The notes: generated from the sequence alone by a model not told the origin. A DNA stretch of 29,173 bases from DATKLX01 sp035542155 (GCA_035542155.1 DATKLX010000133.1:1-29173), one strand, 5' to 3'. Positions 8,126 to 19,781 are shown, counted from the stretch's first letter. Numbers and translations are program-made.

Positions 8126-8807
8126 TCAACCGGCGAGCGCATAGGCCACTGCCTGCGCTAATGTCATCGCTTGACCTTCTACCTGAGCGATGGCTGATGC
8201 ATTTTCACCCAGTGAGTCGCGGGCGAGGCGCATGATACGGTCGTAATGGGCTTGTTCAAAGGCGTCCACGTAAGAGGAGATTTTTTAAATGTGCCTTGGC
8301 GGCATTGCATAATCGCACCGCCCGCTGAAGTTCTCCCCGATCGGCCGCCAGATCCGCCAGCCACAGCAAATAGTTGGCGTAGATCCAGATCGGCCCTGTC
8401 TCACGGGCAAGAGTTAACCCTTCTTCCAATAAGGATTGCGCCAGAAGATCGTCGCCTTGCAGGTGTGCGAAAAGACCCTGGTATTGAAGGGAAAGAACGA
8501 TGCCGCTCTTATCCCCTATCGAACGAAACAGGAGTAGATCCTGTTCGAAGAATTCTCTTGCCCGACCTAAATCGCCTTGAGCCAATGTGAATATCCCCAG
8601 ATTATGGATCGAATAGGCGATGCTAGGCCGATCCCCAAGTTGATGCCTTATATTCAGGACTTTTTCCGTCAACGCATAAGCCGCCCTGTAATCACCTTGC
8701 CGGTAGTTAACCAGCCCGAAGGCATGCAGGGCTTCAGCCAGGCCCCACTCATCACCCAGTGCATGCCAGAATCCTCCAGGGTGGGTATCGTGGGAGCAGA
8801 CTTCCAA
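8126..8807 (-). pseudogene. TPR-domain remnant of an XRE/TPR regulator (C-terminal part)
   Basis: The frame opening at about 8800 encodes a run of tetratricopeptide-type repeats (for example GDEWGLAEALHAFGLVNYRQ, then two more units of about 40 residues). It stops early at 8256. One base fewer in the run of six A's (minus strand; plus positions 8282-8287) would continue it as KISSYVDAFEQAHYDR and onward to GQAMTLAQAVAYALAG, stopping at 8126. That tail is the usual C-terminus of large HTH/ATPase/TPR regulators. One extra A therefore breaks the gene. It could be a true mutation, slippage or an assembly error. At its 5' side the frame does not join the HTH fragment (8669-9112). Confidence 0.75.
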
Positions 8808-9112
8808 TCACCTCGTGCAAAACGCAGGAAGAGAGTTCGTTCGCTTTCGGGGATGTCGAATATGTCCGCCAAAAGCCCAACGATCTGCGCGGAAGGATGC
8901 CGTTCTTCTGCTTCAATCTTGCGGATGGCGGCTTCTGAACAACCTACCTGATCGGCCAATTCTGCCTGGGTTAAATCGAGCGCTTTGCGTTTGCGCTTCA
9001 ACCAGGCTCCATTGGCCGCTACAATCAGAGCATAGAGATGCATTCGAAACTCTGAAAATATTATACGGTTCAAGGCCAAGCAGCGCAAAATGTGTGTCAG
9101 GCGTGTATTCAT
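8669..9112 (-). pseudogene. XRE-type HTH remnant (N-terminal part of the same regulator)
   Basis: Encodes a Cro/CI-type helix-turn-helix: WLKRKRKALDLTQAELADQV, then GCSEAAIRKIEAEERHPSAQ, followed by FLRFARGDW, which usually leads into a P-loop NB-ARC-type ATPase. Here that ATPase is missing. The frame turns to nonsense after about 8800, where the TPR fragment takes over in another frame. I infer a large internal deletion plus frameshift. Possible starts are 9112 or the Met at 9043. A minus-strand promoter candidate (TATAAT at 9060-9065, TTGCGC at 9083-9088, 17-nt spacer) favours the later start. A short HTH protein could still be made. Confidence 0.7.
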
Positions 9113-9545
9113 GTTTTCAATGGCTTTAGTCTTGCTGGTCAGCGCATGCGCGCCGAGGGAGGTGAAATATACGAACCCATTTCATCAGTGGCGCACCGTT
9201 GACGTGATCAGTGCGTTTCAGGCTGCCGGACTGCCAGTTGAGATCCCCCGGTTGCGCAAAGATGAGCGGGATATATTCTCGTATGATAAGGCGATCGAAA
9301 GCCAACGAATCAAGATCCCTATCCAAAGCGAACTCACATCAGGGAATGGCTTAATTTTTAGTTTTCAGAACGAAGGGGATTTGCAGGAGATGCAAGAATT
9401 TTATGTTGGATTGGGTGAAGCCCTGCCTCAGTACGACTCTTGGATTTTCATCAAGGACAACCTGCTCCTGCAAATCAACCGTGAAATCCCGGAAACGGTT
9501 GCGAAGCGGTACACTGCGGCCCTGGATCTGTTGGATGAACAATAG
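9090..9545 (+). CDS. Small putative lipoprotein of unknown function
   Basis: A 151-residue protein starting with an n-region CVRR, a short hydrophobic stretch and a lipobox LVSAC (Cys about residue 19), so it is probably lipidated and surface-anchored. The mature part is mixed charge with no motif I recognise. The 9090 start is chosen because it supplies the basic n-region; ATGs at 9111 and 9120 are also possible, and none has a clear Shine-Dalgarno. It is divergent from, and slightly overlaps, the degenerate XRE gene, so its promoter region may have been affected by that decay. Codon use looks normal over the full frame. Confidence 0.55.
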   Translation: MCVRRVFMFSMALVLLVSACAPREVKYTNPFHQWRTVDVISAFQAAGLPVEIPRLRKDERDIFSYDKAIESQRIKIPIQSELTSGNGLIFSFQNEGDLQEMQEFYVGLGEALPQYDSWIFIKDNLLLQINREIPETVAKRYTAALDLLDEQ

Positions 9546-9620
9546 GTAACGTGAATACGGCGAAAGAATAACCCTCTGAACGCCGGTTATCCCGAATGGA
9601 AATTCCTTCCTCACGAACCG

Positions 9621-9649
9621 TTGACGTTCCGCATTTCCCAAGGTATGAT
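9621..9649 (+). promoter_or_regulatory. rnpB promoter
   Basis: TTGACG (9621-9626), exactly 17 nt, TATGAT (9644-9649). The first base of the RNase P RNA P1 helix (9656) lies 7 nt past the -10 box, where transcription should begin. Confidence 0.85.
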
Positions 9650-9655
9650 GGATAC

Positions 9656-10055
9656 GCCCAGGCCGGTCGGATGAGCGCGGCTCCGTGACACTGGCGCCTG
9701 CCAGATCGACGGGGTCGAGGAAAGTCCGCACTCCGCAGAGCAAAATGCCGGGTAACCCCCGGAACGGCGTAAGCTGTTGGATCGGGCCACAGAAACAATC
9801 CGCCCCTTCACGGGGTAAGGGTGAAAAGGTGGTGTAAGAGACCACCGGCGCCCGTAGCAATACGGGCGGCCAGGCAACCCCCATTTGGAGCAAGGTCAAG
9901 CAGAGATGTGAGGCGGCTCGTCTCACGCTTCCCCTCGGGGAGGCGACATCTCGGGTAGACTGCACGAGCCGTCCGGTAACGGGCGGCCTAGAGAGATGCT
10001 CATCCAGGCGGAAGCATTCCGCCGGACAGAACGCGGCTTACAGGCTGGCCTGGGC
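9656..10055 (+). ncRNA. rnpB: RNase P RNA, bacterial type A
   Basis: The catalytic RNA of RNase P, which trims tRNA 5' ends. The ends pair as helix P1: GCCCAGGCCGGT at 9656 with GGCTGGCCTGGGC ending at 10055. Conserved core blocks occur in order: GAGGAAAGTCCGCAC (from 9717), ACAGAAA (9789), GTAAGAGACCACCG (9834), GGTAGAC near 9955, AGAGAGATGCTC (9990) and ACAGAACGCGGCTTACA (10026). The length of about 400 nt and these blocks fit the type A class. A matching promoter sits at 9621-9649. Open frames drawn through this stretch are not genes. Confidence 0.95.
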
Positions 10056-10121
10056 AATAAATCATCCAATTGTCTGATATTCACTTATTTTTTTTGCCTT
10101 TCCACCTCATTCTTACCGTTA

Positions 10122-10139
10122 TATAATTAAATTTAATTA
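10122..10139 (+). promoter_or_regulatory. -10 box and palindrome upstream of the signalling operon
   Basis: TATAAT (10122-10127) lies 39 bases before the GGDEF gene start, with only a weak -35 (TTCCAC). It overlaps a perfect 16-bp palindrome TAATTAAATTTAATTA (10124-10139), which would sit over the transcription start and could be a repressor operator. Confidence 0.5.
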
Positions 10140-10165
10140 AGGGACCCAACCTCTCTAGAACGGCC

Positions 10166-11098
10166 ATGCAGATTCTTATCGTCGACGACGATCCAGTATC
10201 CCGCCAGATCCTTCACTCCAGTCTGGTCCGTTCCGGCTACCAGGTGCTCGAAAAGAACGACGGCCAAGAAGCTTGGGAGTACATCCAGCGCGAAACCGTA
10301 CGCTTCATGATCACCGACTGGGTCATGCCGGGGCTGGAAGGCCTGGAGCTGATCCGCAAGGTTCGCACGGCCAATTTTCCCCAATACATCTACATTATTA
10401 TCCTCACCGGGAAAGGCAACAAGACCGATGTCGTCGTCGGGTTGAGCGCCGGGGCTGACGATTACCTGGTCAAGCCCTTCGACCTCAGCGAGCTGCGCGC
10501 CCGGCTGATGATTGGTAAACGCATCCTCGATCTGGAAGACCGCCTGCACGCCGCCCGCGACCAGATGGAGGTGATGGCCATGCACGATACCGTCACCGAG
10601 CTGTTGAACCGGCGGGCGATCTATAACCATGCCCAGGCGGAGATCAACCGCGCCCACCGTGAAGGGCGCCGCTGCGCGCTGGCATTGATCGATATCGATC
10701 ACTTCAAACAGGTGAACGACTACTTTGGCCATCTCCAGGGCGACCAGGCGCTCCGCCACGTCGCTGACTGCATCGTTCACTCCGTGCGCTCCTACGACTG
10801 GGTCGGCCGCTGGGGGGGGGACGAGTTCCTCGTCGTTTTCCCCAACACCGACCGCGCCGCAATCGAGCCGATCGCCGGGCGCATCCGCGAGTACATCGCC
10901 GAGAATCCCTTGATCCTCAAGGAGGACCATCCAGTCAGGATCCAGGTCAGTATTGGCGTTTCCATCCTGAGCCCTGGCGAGAGCGGCGCCAGCCTGGATA
11001 CTGCCATCCAGCAGGCTGACGAATGCCTCTACCGGGCGAAAGCAACCGGCCGCGACCGGGTCATCATCTGGCAGGATCAGATCAATACTCCCTCCTGA
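10166..11098 (+). CDS. Response regulator with diguanylate cyclase (REC-GGDEF)
   Basis: A 310-residue protein making the second messenger cyclic di-GMP under phosphorylation control. The receiver domain (about 1-120) has the acidic patch DDD (7-9), phospho-acceptor D51 and K103. The GGDEF domain (about 135-305) has the intact active-site motif GGDEF at 217-221. The inhibitory I-site RSYD (208-211) is placed exactly five residues before it, so product inhibition is expected. No EAL domain is present. Only 36 nt separate it from the hybrid kinase, so the two are probably co-transcribed, with the kinase HPt domain a likely phosphate donor. That pairing is inferred from position. Confidence 0.93.
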   Translation: MQILIVDDDPVSRQILHSSLVRSGYQVLEKNDGQEAWEYIQRETVRFMITDWVMPGLEGLELIRKVRTANFPQYIYIIILTGKGNKTDVVVGLSAGADDYLVKPFDLSELRARLMIGKRILDLEDRLHAARDQMEVMAMHDTVTELLNRRAIYNHAQAEINRAHREGRRCALALIDIDHFKQVNDYFGHLQGDQALRHVADCIVHSVRSYDWVGRWGGDEFLVVFPNTDRAAIEPIAGRIREYIAENPLILKEDHPVRIQVSIGVSILSPGESGASLDTAIQQADECLYRAKATGRDRVIIWQDQINTPS

Positions 11099-11134
11099 TC
11101 TTTCAGGGCCATCTGTTACGCGAAAAACATCCTG

Positions 11135-14626
<3,492 letters not shown>

Positions 14627-14737
14627 AGGGATTCTGAAATCCTTAGGATCTGCTCCATTCCTATCATAAACACCGACACAATTGGTAATTAATATCTTTA
14701 TTTGTGCGCTTCCTCATCTGATTCTTAACTTAATCCC

Positions 14738-14766
14738 TTGCCATTCTCGTAAAAGTATGCTATGAT
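14738..14766 (+). promoter_or_regulatory. Strong orphan promoter candidate upstream of a hairpin
   Basis: TTGCCA (14738-14743), 17 nt, TATGAT (14761-14766), with an extended -10 TG at 14758-14759. No plus-strand gene follows. Transcription would start about 14773, the first base of a perfect hairpin. Confidence 0.5.
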
Positions 14767-14772
14767 AACTAC

Positions 14773-14821
14773 GACAGTGACTTGGGTGCCCCCCTCACCC
14801 AAGTCACTGTCATTTATATTT
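14773..14821 (+). terminator. Perfect 16-bp hairpin with AT-rich tail between convergent genes
   Basis: Arms 14773-14788 and 14796-14811 pair over 16 bp around a CCCCCCT loop, followed on the plus strand by ATTTATATTT. It sits between the convergent kinase and MFS genes, so it most simply terminates the kinase operon. The promoter just upstream makes a very short separate transcript possible. Confidence 0.6.
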
Positions 14822-14852
14822 CCCAGGGAGGAATCCCTTAATTCCCAGACAC

Positions 14853-16139
14853 TCAGTCAGCCGGCATCTCAACGGGCGTGGTATTGCCCGCCAGTCCATC
14901 CCCGGTTTTCTCAATATTCATAATCGCCGGAACCCAGAATGCCGCAGTGCCCATGAACAGGCAAACCACTCCGCCGACCAGGTACCAGATTGGTATTCCC
15001 AGGCGATCTGAAATCGGGCCGGCGATCGCCATGCTCACAGGGGTCATCGCCGCCGACATACTCATCGCCAGCGAAAGCACCCTGCCCTGCATTTCCGGCG
15101 CGACGGTGCTCTGGAGCACTGCGAAGAACGGGCCATTCACAATCGGGCTCATCGCGCCCGCGATAAACATTCCCGCCACACCCAGCAGAAATATGTTCCC
15201 CGGGGTCAGGCCGACCAGGATGACCCCCAGGCCCAATCCGATCAGGCCGATCATGCTTGTCACGACCCGCCGGCGGAATCCTCCCCAAACGCTGAGCCCC
15301 AGTCCACCGGCAACGTATCCGATCCCGACCGCGGATTCCATCCAGCCCAGGTCGTAGACGTTCCCGTGGAAATGCTTGGTCACCAGTAGTGGGGAGAGCG
15401 CAAAGGCCGGGATGAGCACGAAATTGATGATCATCGCCATGCCCATGATCGCCATCAGTCCAGGCCAGCCGCGTACGTAGGCCAGACCGGCGCGGAAATC
15501 CTGCCAGAAGGATGAAATACCGCTATTTCCCTGCGCAATCTCCGGAGCTTCAGGTTGGGGAATGCGTGTGATCAGCAGCGGAAAGATCGCCAGGGCCGCG
15601 GTGGTGATATCCACCAGCAGCACAGACTGCATGGGAAACAGGCTCAGCAACAGCGCGCCCAGCGGCGGCGCGGCGATCGCCAGCACTCCCTGCAGAGCCT
15701 GGTCCATCCCGGCGACGCGGGATAAATGCTCTTTGGGCACCATTAGCGAGGTAGAAGATTGCATCGCTGGGAATTGAAACGCCCCGCCTAATGCCCGCAG
15801 CGCCATGGCCAGGTAGATGTGCCAGGGACTGGTTAAACCAGAACCGAAGAGCATGATCAACCCGAGAGTGATCAGGGCTGTACCTCCATCGGCGACCAAC
15901 ATGATCAGCTTTCTATTCCAGCGGTCCACCAGCGCGCCGACGAACGGCCCCAGCAAGATCTGGGGAAGAACGGCTACCAGGGTTGCTGTGGCCAGTACGG
16001 TGGCCGATTGGGTTGTCCTGGTCAGCCACCAGACCAGGGCGAACTGCACCACCTGGCTGCCCAACAGCGAAAACGCCTGGCCGGTCCAGATCGTAAAGAA
16101 CGATGATTTCCAACGTGGATTAACTTGGTTGACAGACAT
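14853..16139 (-). CDS. MFS transporter, macrolide-efflux (MefA/DHA3)-like
   Basis: A 428-residue integral membrane protein with about 12 predicted membrane helices. It has the N-terminal layout of the DHA3 drug:proton antiporters (NxRWKSSFFTIWTGQAFSLL) and the loop 2-3 signature GALVDRWNRKLIMLVADG. Such proteins export macrolides or other small molecules using the proton gradient; the substrate here is not evident. A GGAGGG ribosome site supports the start at 16139. A hairpin (16201-16235) separates it from the SHOCT-like gene, so it is probably its own unit, and a hairpin at 14773-14811 lies beyond its 3' end. Confidence 0.88.
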   Translation of the reverse strand: MSVNQVNPRWKSSFFTIWTGQAFSLLGSQVVQFALVWWLTRTTQSATVLATATLVAVLPQILLGPFVGALVDRWNRKLIMLVADGGTALITLGLIMLFGSGLTSPWHIYLAMALRALGGAFQFPAMQSSTSLMVPKEHLSRVAGMDQALQGVLAIAAPPLGALLLSLFPMQSVLLVDITTAALAIFPLLITRIPQPEAPEIAQGNSGISSFWQDFRAGLAYVRGWPGLMAIMGMAMIINFVLIPAFALSPLLVTKHFHGNVYDLGWMESAVGIGYVAGGLGLSVWGGFRRRVVTSMIGLIGLGLGVILVGLTPGNIFLLGVAGMFIAGAMSPIVNGPFFAVLQSTVAPEMQGRVLSLAMSMSAAMTPVSMAIAGPISDRLGIPIWYLVGGVVCLFMGTAAFWVPAIMNIEKTGDGLAGNTTPVEMPAD

Positions 16140-16200
16140 TCTGATCCCTCCTCCCCGATCGTAGATCGCTCATCCGGGGAAATGCAGCCTGAAACCTTCC

Positions 16201-16235
16201 CCGAGAGGGTTGGAATTCGCTCTCAACCCTCTCGG
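16201..16235 (-). terminator. Hairpin between the SHOCT-like and MFS genes
   Basis: A perfect 12-bp stem (16201-16212 with 16224-16235) with an 11-nt loop lies 40 bases past the stop of the SHOCT-like gene. The T-run after it is short (GGTTTC), so termination strength is unclear. Confidence 0.55.
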
Positions 16236-16274
16236 TAGAAGCAGGTATGCTCAATTGATACAGCTTTCGGAAAA

Positions 16275-16679
16275 TTACTCGATGTAGACTTCCACGTGCT
16301 CGCCGTCTTCTTGGTCGTAGACGTCCACGACCTGGCCGATCTCACCCGATTTGATGAATTCGATCAGTTGGTTCATGTCCATTCCCTCAACCTCGGGGAC
16401 GAATTTTGCTCCCATCTTCAGCCCTGTGTTGATCAACCCGACTGGCAGGCGGACATTAACCCGCGTCTTTCCGCTGTTCGTATCGGTCACCACCACCCGG
16501 AACCAGCGCCCGGGCTTTTTTCCGGCGTTTGTCTGGACTGTGCCAGGCTCGCTGCCCGGCTGGCCAGGCCCGCCTGTCGAGCTTTCCAGCGTTTCGAGGA
16601 GCTCGGCGCCTTCTTCTGCCGTAATCTTGCCTTCGGCGATCATTTTCAAGATTTTCATGCGTTCTTCGCTAGTCACCAT
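16275..16679 (-). CDS. SHOCT-like domain protein of unknown function
   Basis: A 134-residue protein. Its N-terminal helical module (about residues 4-31, SEERMKILKMIAEGKITAEE) is of the SHOCT-like/YvlB-N type. A Gly/Pro-rich linker follows (about 32-54). The C-terminal half has RVNVRLPVGLINTGLKMGAK and an acidic end, as in proteins annotated alongside DUF4097-type adhesins. The start at 16679 is fixed by a GGAGGAAAA ribosome site; the frame is open further upstream but overlaps the DUF2089 gene. It lies 34 nt behind that gene, behind a shared promoter. No membrane segment is visible, so it is probably cytoplasmic or peripheral. The function is unknown. Confidence 0.82.
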   Translation of the reverse strand: MVTSEERMKILKMIAEGKITAEEGAELLETLESSTGGPGQPGSEPGTVQTNAGKKPGRWFRVVVTDTNSGKTRVNVRLPVGLINTGLKMGAKFVPEVEGMDMNQLIEFIKSGEIGQVVDVYDQEDGEHVEVYIE

Positions 16680-16713
16680 GGTTTTCCTCCTGTGTATCGG
16701 TTCGTCCCTCGTC

Positions 16714-17106
16714 TCAGGCGCTTTGCCCTTGCAGCATGCGCCGCGCCTGGTCGGGGGTAATCTTGCCCTGGTCCAGCTCGTCCAGGATCCGCTTGCGTTC
16801 TTCGATGGACATCCTTGGCGGTGTCTCTTCCTTGCCGGGTTCATATCCAAGCGCGCGGATCACCTCGAAGAGCCGGTTGCGGACGGTCGGGTAGGATATA
16901 TCCAGCTCATCCCCCACTCGATTTAAACGGCCCTCACTGCGCACGAAGGTCAGCACAAACTGGACCTGCTCGGGGGATAACTGGGCGAAGGGCCCGCTTG
17001 CTGCGCTGAAATGCCCGGTAATCGTCGTGTCGCAGGTGTTACAGTGCAGCTCGGACACTTCGAGCTGCGAACCACACACCGGGCATTTGCTCAATAATGT
17101 ATTCAT
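16714..17106 (-). CDS. DUF2089-family zinc-ribbon/HTH regulator
   Basis: A 130-residue probable transcription factor. An N-terminal zinc ribbon has C8-x2-C11 and C22-x2-C25. A helix-turn-helix region (about 47-88) includes RLNRVGDELDISYPTVRNRL. A C-terminal segment (about 100-126, IEERKRILDELDQGKIT) repeats the helical module that opens the next protein. Family members are annotated as DUF2089 with no established targets. It heads a two-gene unit with the SHOCT-like protein, behind a near-consensus promoter flanked by repeated sequence motifs, which suggests autoregulation. Confidence 0.88.
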   Translation of the reverse strand: MNTLLSKCPVCGSQLEVSELHCNTCDTTITGHFSAASGPFAQLSPEQVQFVLTFVRSEGRLNRVGDELDISYPTVRNRLFEVIRALGYEPGKEETPPRMSIEERKRILDELDQGKITPDQARRMLQGQSA

Positions 17107-17160
17107 TATGCCTCCTGTTGATACTGAAACCGCTATTCACCAAAATCAAGAATATTAAAT

Positions 17161-17246
17161 ACAAAATTCATATTCTGTGATTATTATAGTGATTATTTGA
17201 ATTTTGTCAATAGTATTTTTATTTTATTTATATTTATTTGAATTTT
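17161..17246 (-). promoter_or_regulatory. Operator-like repeats around the DUF2089 promoter
   Basis: ACAAAATTCA (17161-17170) is a perfect inverted repeat of TGAATTTTGT (17198-17207). The 13-mer TTATTTGAATTTT occurs twice, at 17193-17205 and 17234-17246, 41 bp (about four helical turns) apart. The three sites surround the -10 and -35 boxes. Confidence 0.5.
17183..17210 (-). promoter_or_regulatory. Consensus promoter of the DUF2089-SHOCT operon
   Basis: On the minus strand TTGACA (17205-17210), a 16-nt spacer and TATAAT (17183-17188): both boxes are perfect sigma70 consensus. Confidence 0.85.
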
Positions 17247-17575
17247 CTTCAACAAGAAGATCCTGGGGGTTCTCGAAACCCTTAGATCCTTTTCACCCCG
17301 CCCCGCTCTCCAACCTCACACGAGAATAAAAGCATCCCCCCTCCCCACGAGCCGCGGCGCGAAGCCACCGCGACGTGCTTTGGCTACTTATTTCTCGCCA
17401 TCCCCCCGCGTCCTTGATAATCCACCCTGGCCGCCAGCATCGCCGCGACTTCACAGGTTTGTTCCCGCCTCGGAAACCGGTCTGGGCAGTACGGGGCTTC
17501 TCCAGCAGCGCTACCCGATCTTCATTTCCCTGGCTTTTTACCGATAATGGTATCATCAAGGACAGGATTTCGACT

Positions 17576-18946
17576 ATGACCTCACTGAATTTCCGTTCCT
17601 GGATGCGCCGGACCGCCGTCCGCTGGGTCGCCGGGGGTATCCTGCTGATTGCCATTATGGCATTCATCCTGCTCGCCGTGCTGAATTCCGCGGCTGGCGT
17701 GCGGGTGGTCGAAACATTCCCGCAAAACGGCGGAGAGATTGGCGCCCGGGGCCGCGTCGGCATCACCTTTAATCAGCTCATGCAGGTCGATTCGCTGGCA
17801 AGCCTCTTCGAGATCCAGCCGCGGATTCCCGGAAAAATCGAGTGGAAGGGAAACACGCTCTGGTTTATTCCATCCAAAGCCCTCGAGCCAGGCCTGACCT
17901 ATATCGTCGAGGTCCGGCCGGGCGGCGTCGCAAAGACCGGCCGGAAGCTCACAACAGCCATCCGTTTCAGTGTCCGCGTCCGCCCCGCCGAAGCGCTCTA
18001 TCTCTCAATTCAGGATCGGAAAACCGACCTCTGGCGGCAGTCGCTCACCGGCGCGCTGGTTCAGCTCACCCACACCGGCGGGACTGTCTATGATTTTGCG
18101 CCTTCTCCGGATGGGGAGCGGATCGCCTATTCCGCCGCGAACGACCAGGGAGGGTTCGATCTGTGGCTTATCCAGCGCGACGGCAGCCAGAACCACAGGC
18201 TGGCCGCCTGCGCGGCTGACCGCTGCATCCAGCCCGCCTGGAACCCGAATGGGGAGAGAATCATCTACTCCCGCCAGCAGTCCAAACAGGGCGAAGCCGC
18301 GGGTGGCCCGCAGGGCGGCCTGTATGAGCTCGTTGTGGCTTCAGGGAAATCCACTTTCCTCTTCCCCGGGACCAGCCCATCCTTTTCACCGGATGGGCAG
18401 TGGCTGACCAGCGGCGAACCGTCTCTCGGCGTGATCAGCCTCTATAATCAGCAGACCGGTGAGCGGGTTCAGATCCAGGGCAGCCTCAGCCAGGTCCCCA
18501 CCTGGTATCCGGACAGCTCGAAAATGCTCTATTCGATCCTTAGCACGGCGGATGGCGCCCCTCAGGAAAACGTCTATGAAATCGATTTTGGAGAGAAAAA
18601 GGTCAGCCGGCTCTGGAAAGAAGACGCCAACCTGGTGGAATATTCCCTTCCCGCGGTATCGCCCGATGGACAGCTCCTGGTGACAAGCCTGCACCTGCTC
18701 TCGGGCGGCCAGACGAAACAGCTTTGGTTGTTCGATCAAAATGGGAAAAAGCTCAAGGCGATCACCCAGGACGAGCTGTTCAACAACAGCGCCTTTTCCT
18801 GGGACCCCTGGGGAAAATCCATCCTCTTTCAGCAGATCCACTTTGGAAGCTCGGACGCCCAGCCCCAGGTGATGATCTGGGATCTGCAAAGCGGCCAGAC
18901 CCGCACGCTCGCCCAGGGAGGAGTTCTGCCTGCCTGGTTACCCTGA
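17576..18946 (+). CDS. Membrane-anchored Big_5 (SbsA-Ig) and TolB-like beta-propeller protein
   Basis: A 456-residue exported protein. A single N-terminal membrane segment (about 18-38) is followed by an Ig-like SbsA/Big_5 domain (about 42-140; FPQNGGEIGARGRVGITFNQ). A beta-propeller of PD40/TolB-like repeats fills the rest, recognised by recurring SPDGERIAYSA, NPNGERIIYSR, SPDGQWL and SPDGQLLVTS. I start at the ATG at 17576 (AAGGACAGG upstream); the open frame extends to 17375 without a signal or ribosome site. It ends only 10 bases from the convergent ABC ATPase gene with no hairpin between. It probably binds a partner on the cell surface; the ligand is unknown. Confidence 0.82.
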   Translation: MTSLNFRSWMRRTAVRWVAGGILLIAIMAFILLAVLNSAAGVRVVETFPQNGGEIGARGRVGITFNQLMQVDSLASLFEIQPRIPGKIEWKGNTLWFIPSKALEPGLTYIVEVRPGGVAKTGRKLTTAIRFSVRVRPAEALYLSIQDRKTDLWRQSLTGALVQLTHTGGTVYDFAPSPDGERIAYSAANDQGGFDLWLIQRDGSQNHRLAACAADRCIQPAWNPNGERIIYSRQQSKQGEAAGGPQGGLYELVVASGKSTFLFPGTSPSFSPDGQWLTSGEPSLGVISLYNQQTGERVQIQGSLSQVPTWYPDSSKMLYSILSTADGAPQENVYEIDFGEKKVSRLWKEDANLVEYSLPAVSPDGQLLVTSLHLLSGGQTKQLWLFDQNGKKLKAITQDELFNNSAFSWDPWGKSILFQQIHFGSSDAQPQVMIWDLQSGQTRTLAQGGVLPAWLP

Positions 18947-18956
18947 TTTTCCACCT

Positions 18957-19781
18957 TTAGCGGTGCTCGTGATCCTCGCCGTGGCCGTGGCCGTGCTCGC
19001 GCTCCACCACGGTCAATCTATGGTTTTGCTCGTTCAGGGTGATCACGATCCCAAAGGCTTCCAGCAAGGCATCCGGGGTGATGATCTCTCGCCCGATCCC
19101 ATAAGCCACCACTTTTCGCGCCAGGAGCATGGCTATGTCGCAGGCAATTGCATCCTGGATATCGTGGGTGGCCACAACCAGGCTGGCGCCCCGCTTCAGC
19201 TCCTCCTGGATAGCCGTCTGGTACAGCTCTTTTCCGGCGGCGTCCAACCCGCCGGTCGGCTCGTCCAGGACGAGCAGATCTGCCCGTTTGGCCAGCGCCT
19301 GGGCAATGTAAACCCGCTGCTGCTGTCCACCCGAAAGCGAGCGCAAAGATTGGTCGGCCAGGTAAGCGATCTCCATCCGCTGCATTGATTCGCGGACGAG
19401 TTCTTCATCTTCCTGGCCCATCTGGCCTAGTAGCCCATGGTCCGCATAACGGCCCATGCGCACCGCATCGATCGCCGGCAGGGGCAGGATAAACCCCGAG
19501 GTGTGGAACTGGCTCACGTAGGCGATCTGGCGCGGTGTTTTTCCCGGCTGCGCTCCAACCACCTCCAGTTCGCCGCGCAGCGGGGGGAGCAGCCCCACCA
19601 GGGTCTTCAACAGGGTCGATTTCCCCGACCCGTTCACCCCCACCAACGCCAGCGACTGCCCGCGTTTCAGTTCAAAGGCCATGTTCGCCACGATCGTTTC
19701 GTTGCGATAGCCGATATCCAGGTTCCTGGCGTAGACCAGGACGTCAGAGGGCTTAGAGATAGGCAGCGAAGAGTTAGCCAT
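18957..19781 (-). CDS. Metal (Zn/Mn-type) ABC transporter ATP-binding protein
   Basis: A 274-residue cytoplasmic ATPase of the ZnuC/MntB/TroB group, energising divalent metal uptake. Walker A GVNGSGKST (48-56), the signature LSGGQ (149-153), Walker B LLVLDEP (169-175) and the switch histidine in ATHD are intact. The last residues form a His-rich tail (HGHGHGEDHEHR), which could bind zinc or a related metal. It overlaps the permease gene by 8 nt and forms a two-gene unit with it. No periplasmic binding protein gene is near, so the metal cannot be fixed; Zn or Mn is inferred from the family. Confidence 0.9.
   Translation of the reverse strand: MANSSLPISKPSDVLVYARNLDIGYRNETIVANMAFELKRGQSLALVGVNGSGKSTLLKTLVGLLPPLRGELEVVGAQPGKTPRQIAYVSQFHTSGFILPLPAIDAVRMGRYADHGLLGQMGQEDEELVRESMQRMEIAYLADQSLRSLSGGQQQRVYIAQALAKRADLLVLDEPTGGLDAAGKELYQTAIQEELKRGASLVVATHDIQDAIACDIAMLLARKVVAYGIGREIITPDALLEAFGIVITLNEQNHRLTVVEREHGHGHGEDHEHR

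Larger units (their letters stand above)
17107..17575. other. AT-rich divergent intergenic region
   Basis: No gene was found here. The left part (about 17140-17250) is strikingly AT-rich against the GC-rich background and holds the promoter and motif repeats of the DUF2089 operon. The right part carries a poor hairpin (17257-17288) and runs into the ribosome site AAGGACAGG of the gene starting at 17576. A plus-strand -10 candidate (TATCAT at 17551-17556) has no good -35. Confidence 0.5.

Noticed and set aside
9351..9965. Long minus-strand frames across rnpB
   Set aside because: The RNase P RNA conserved blocks and P1 pairing explain this stretch.
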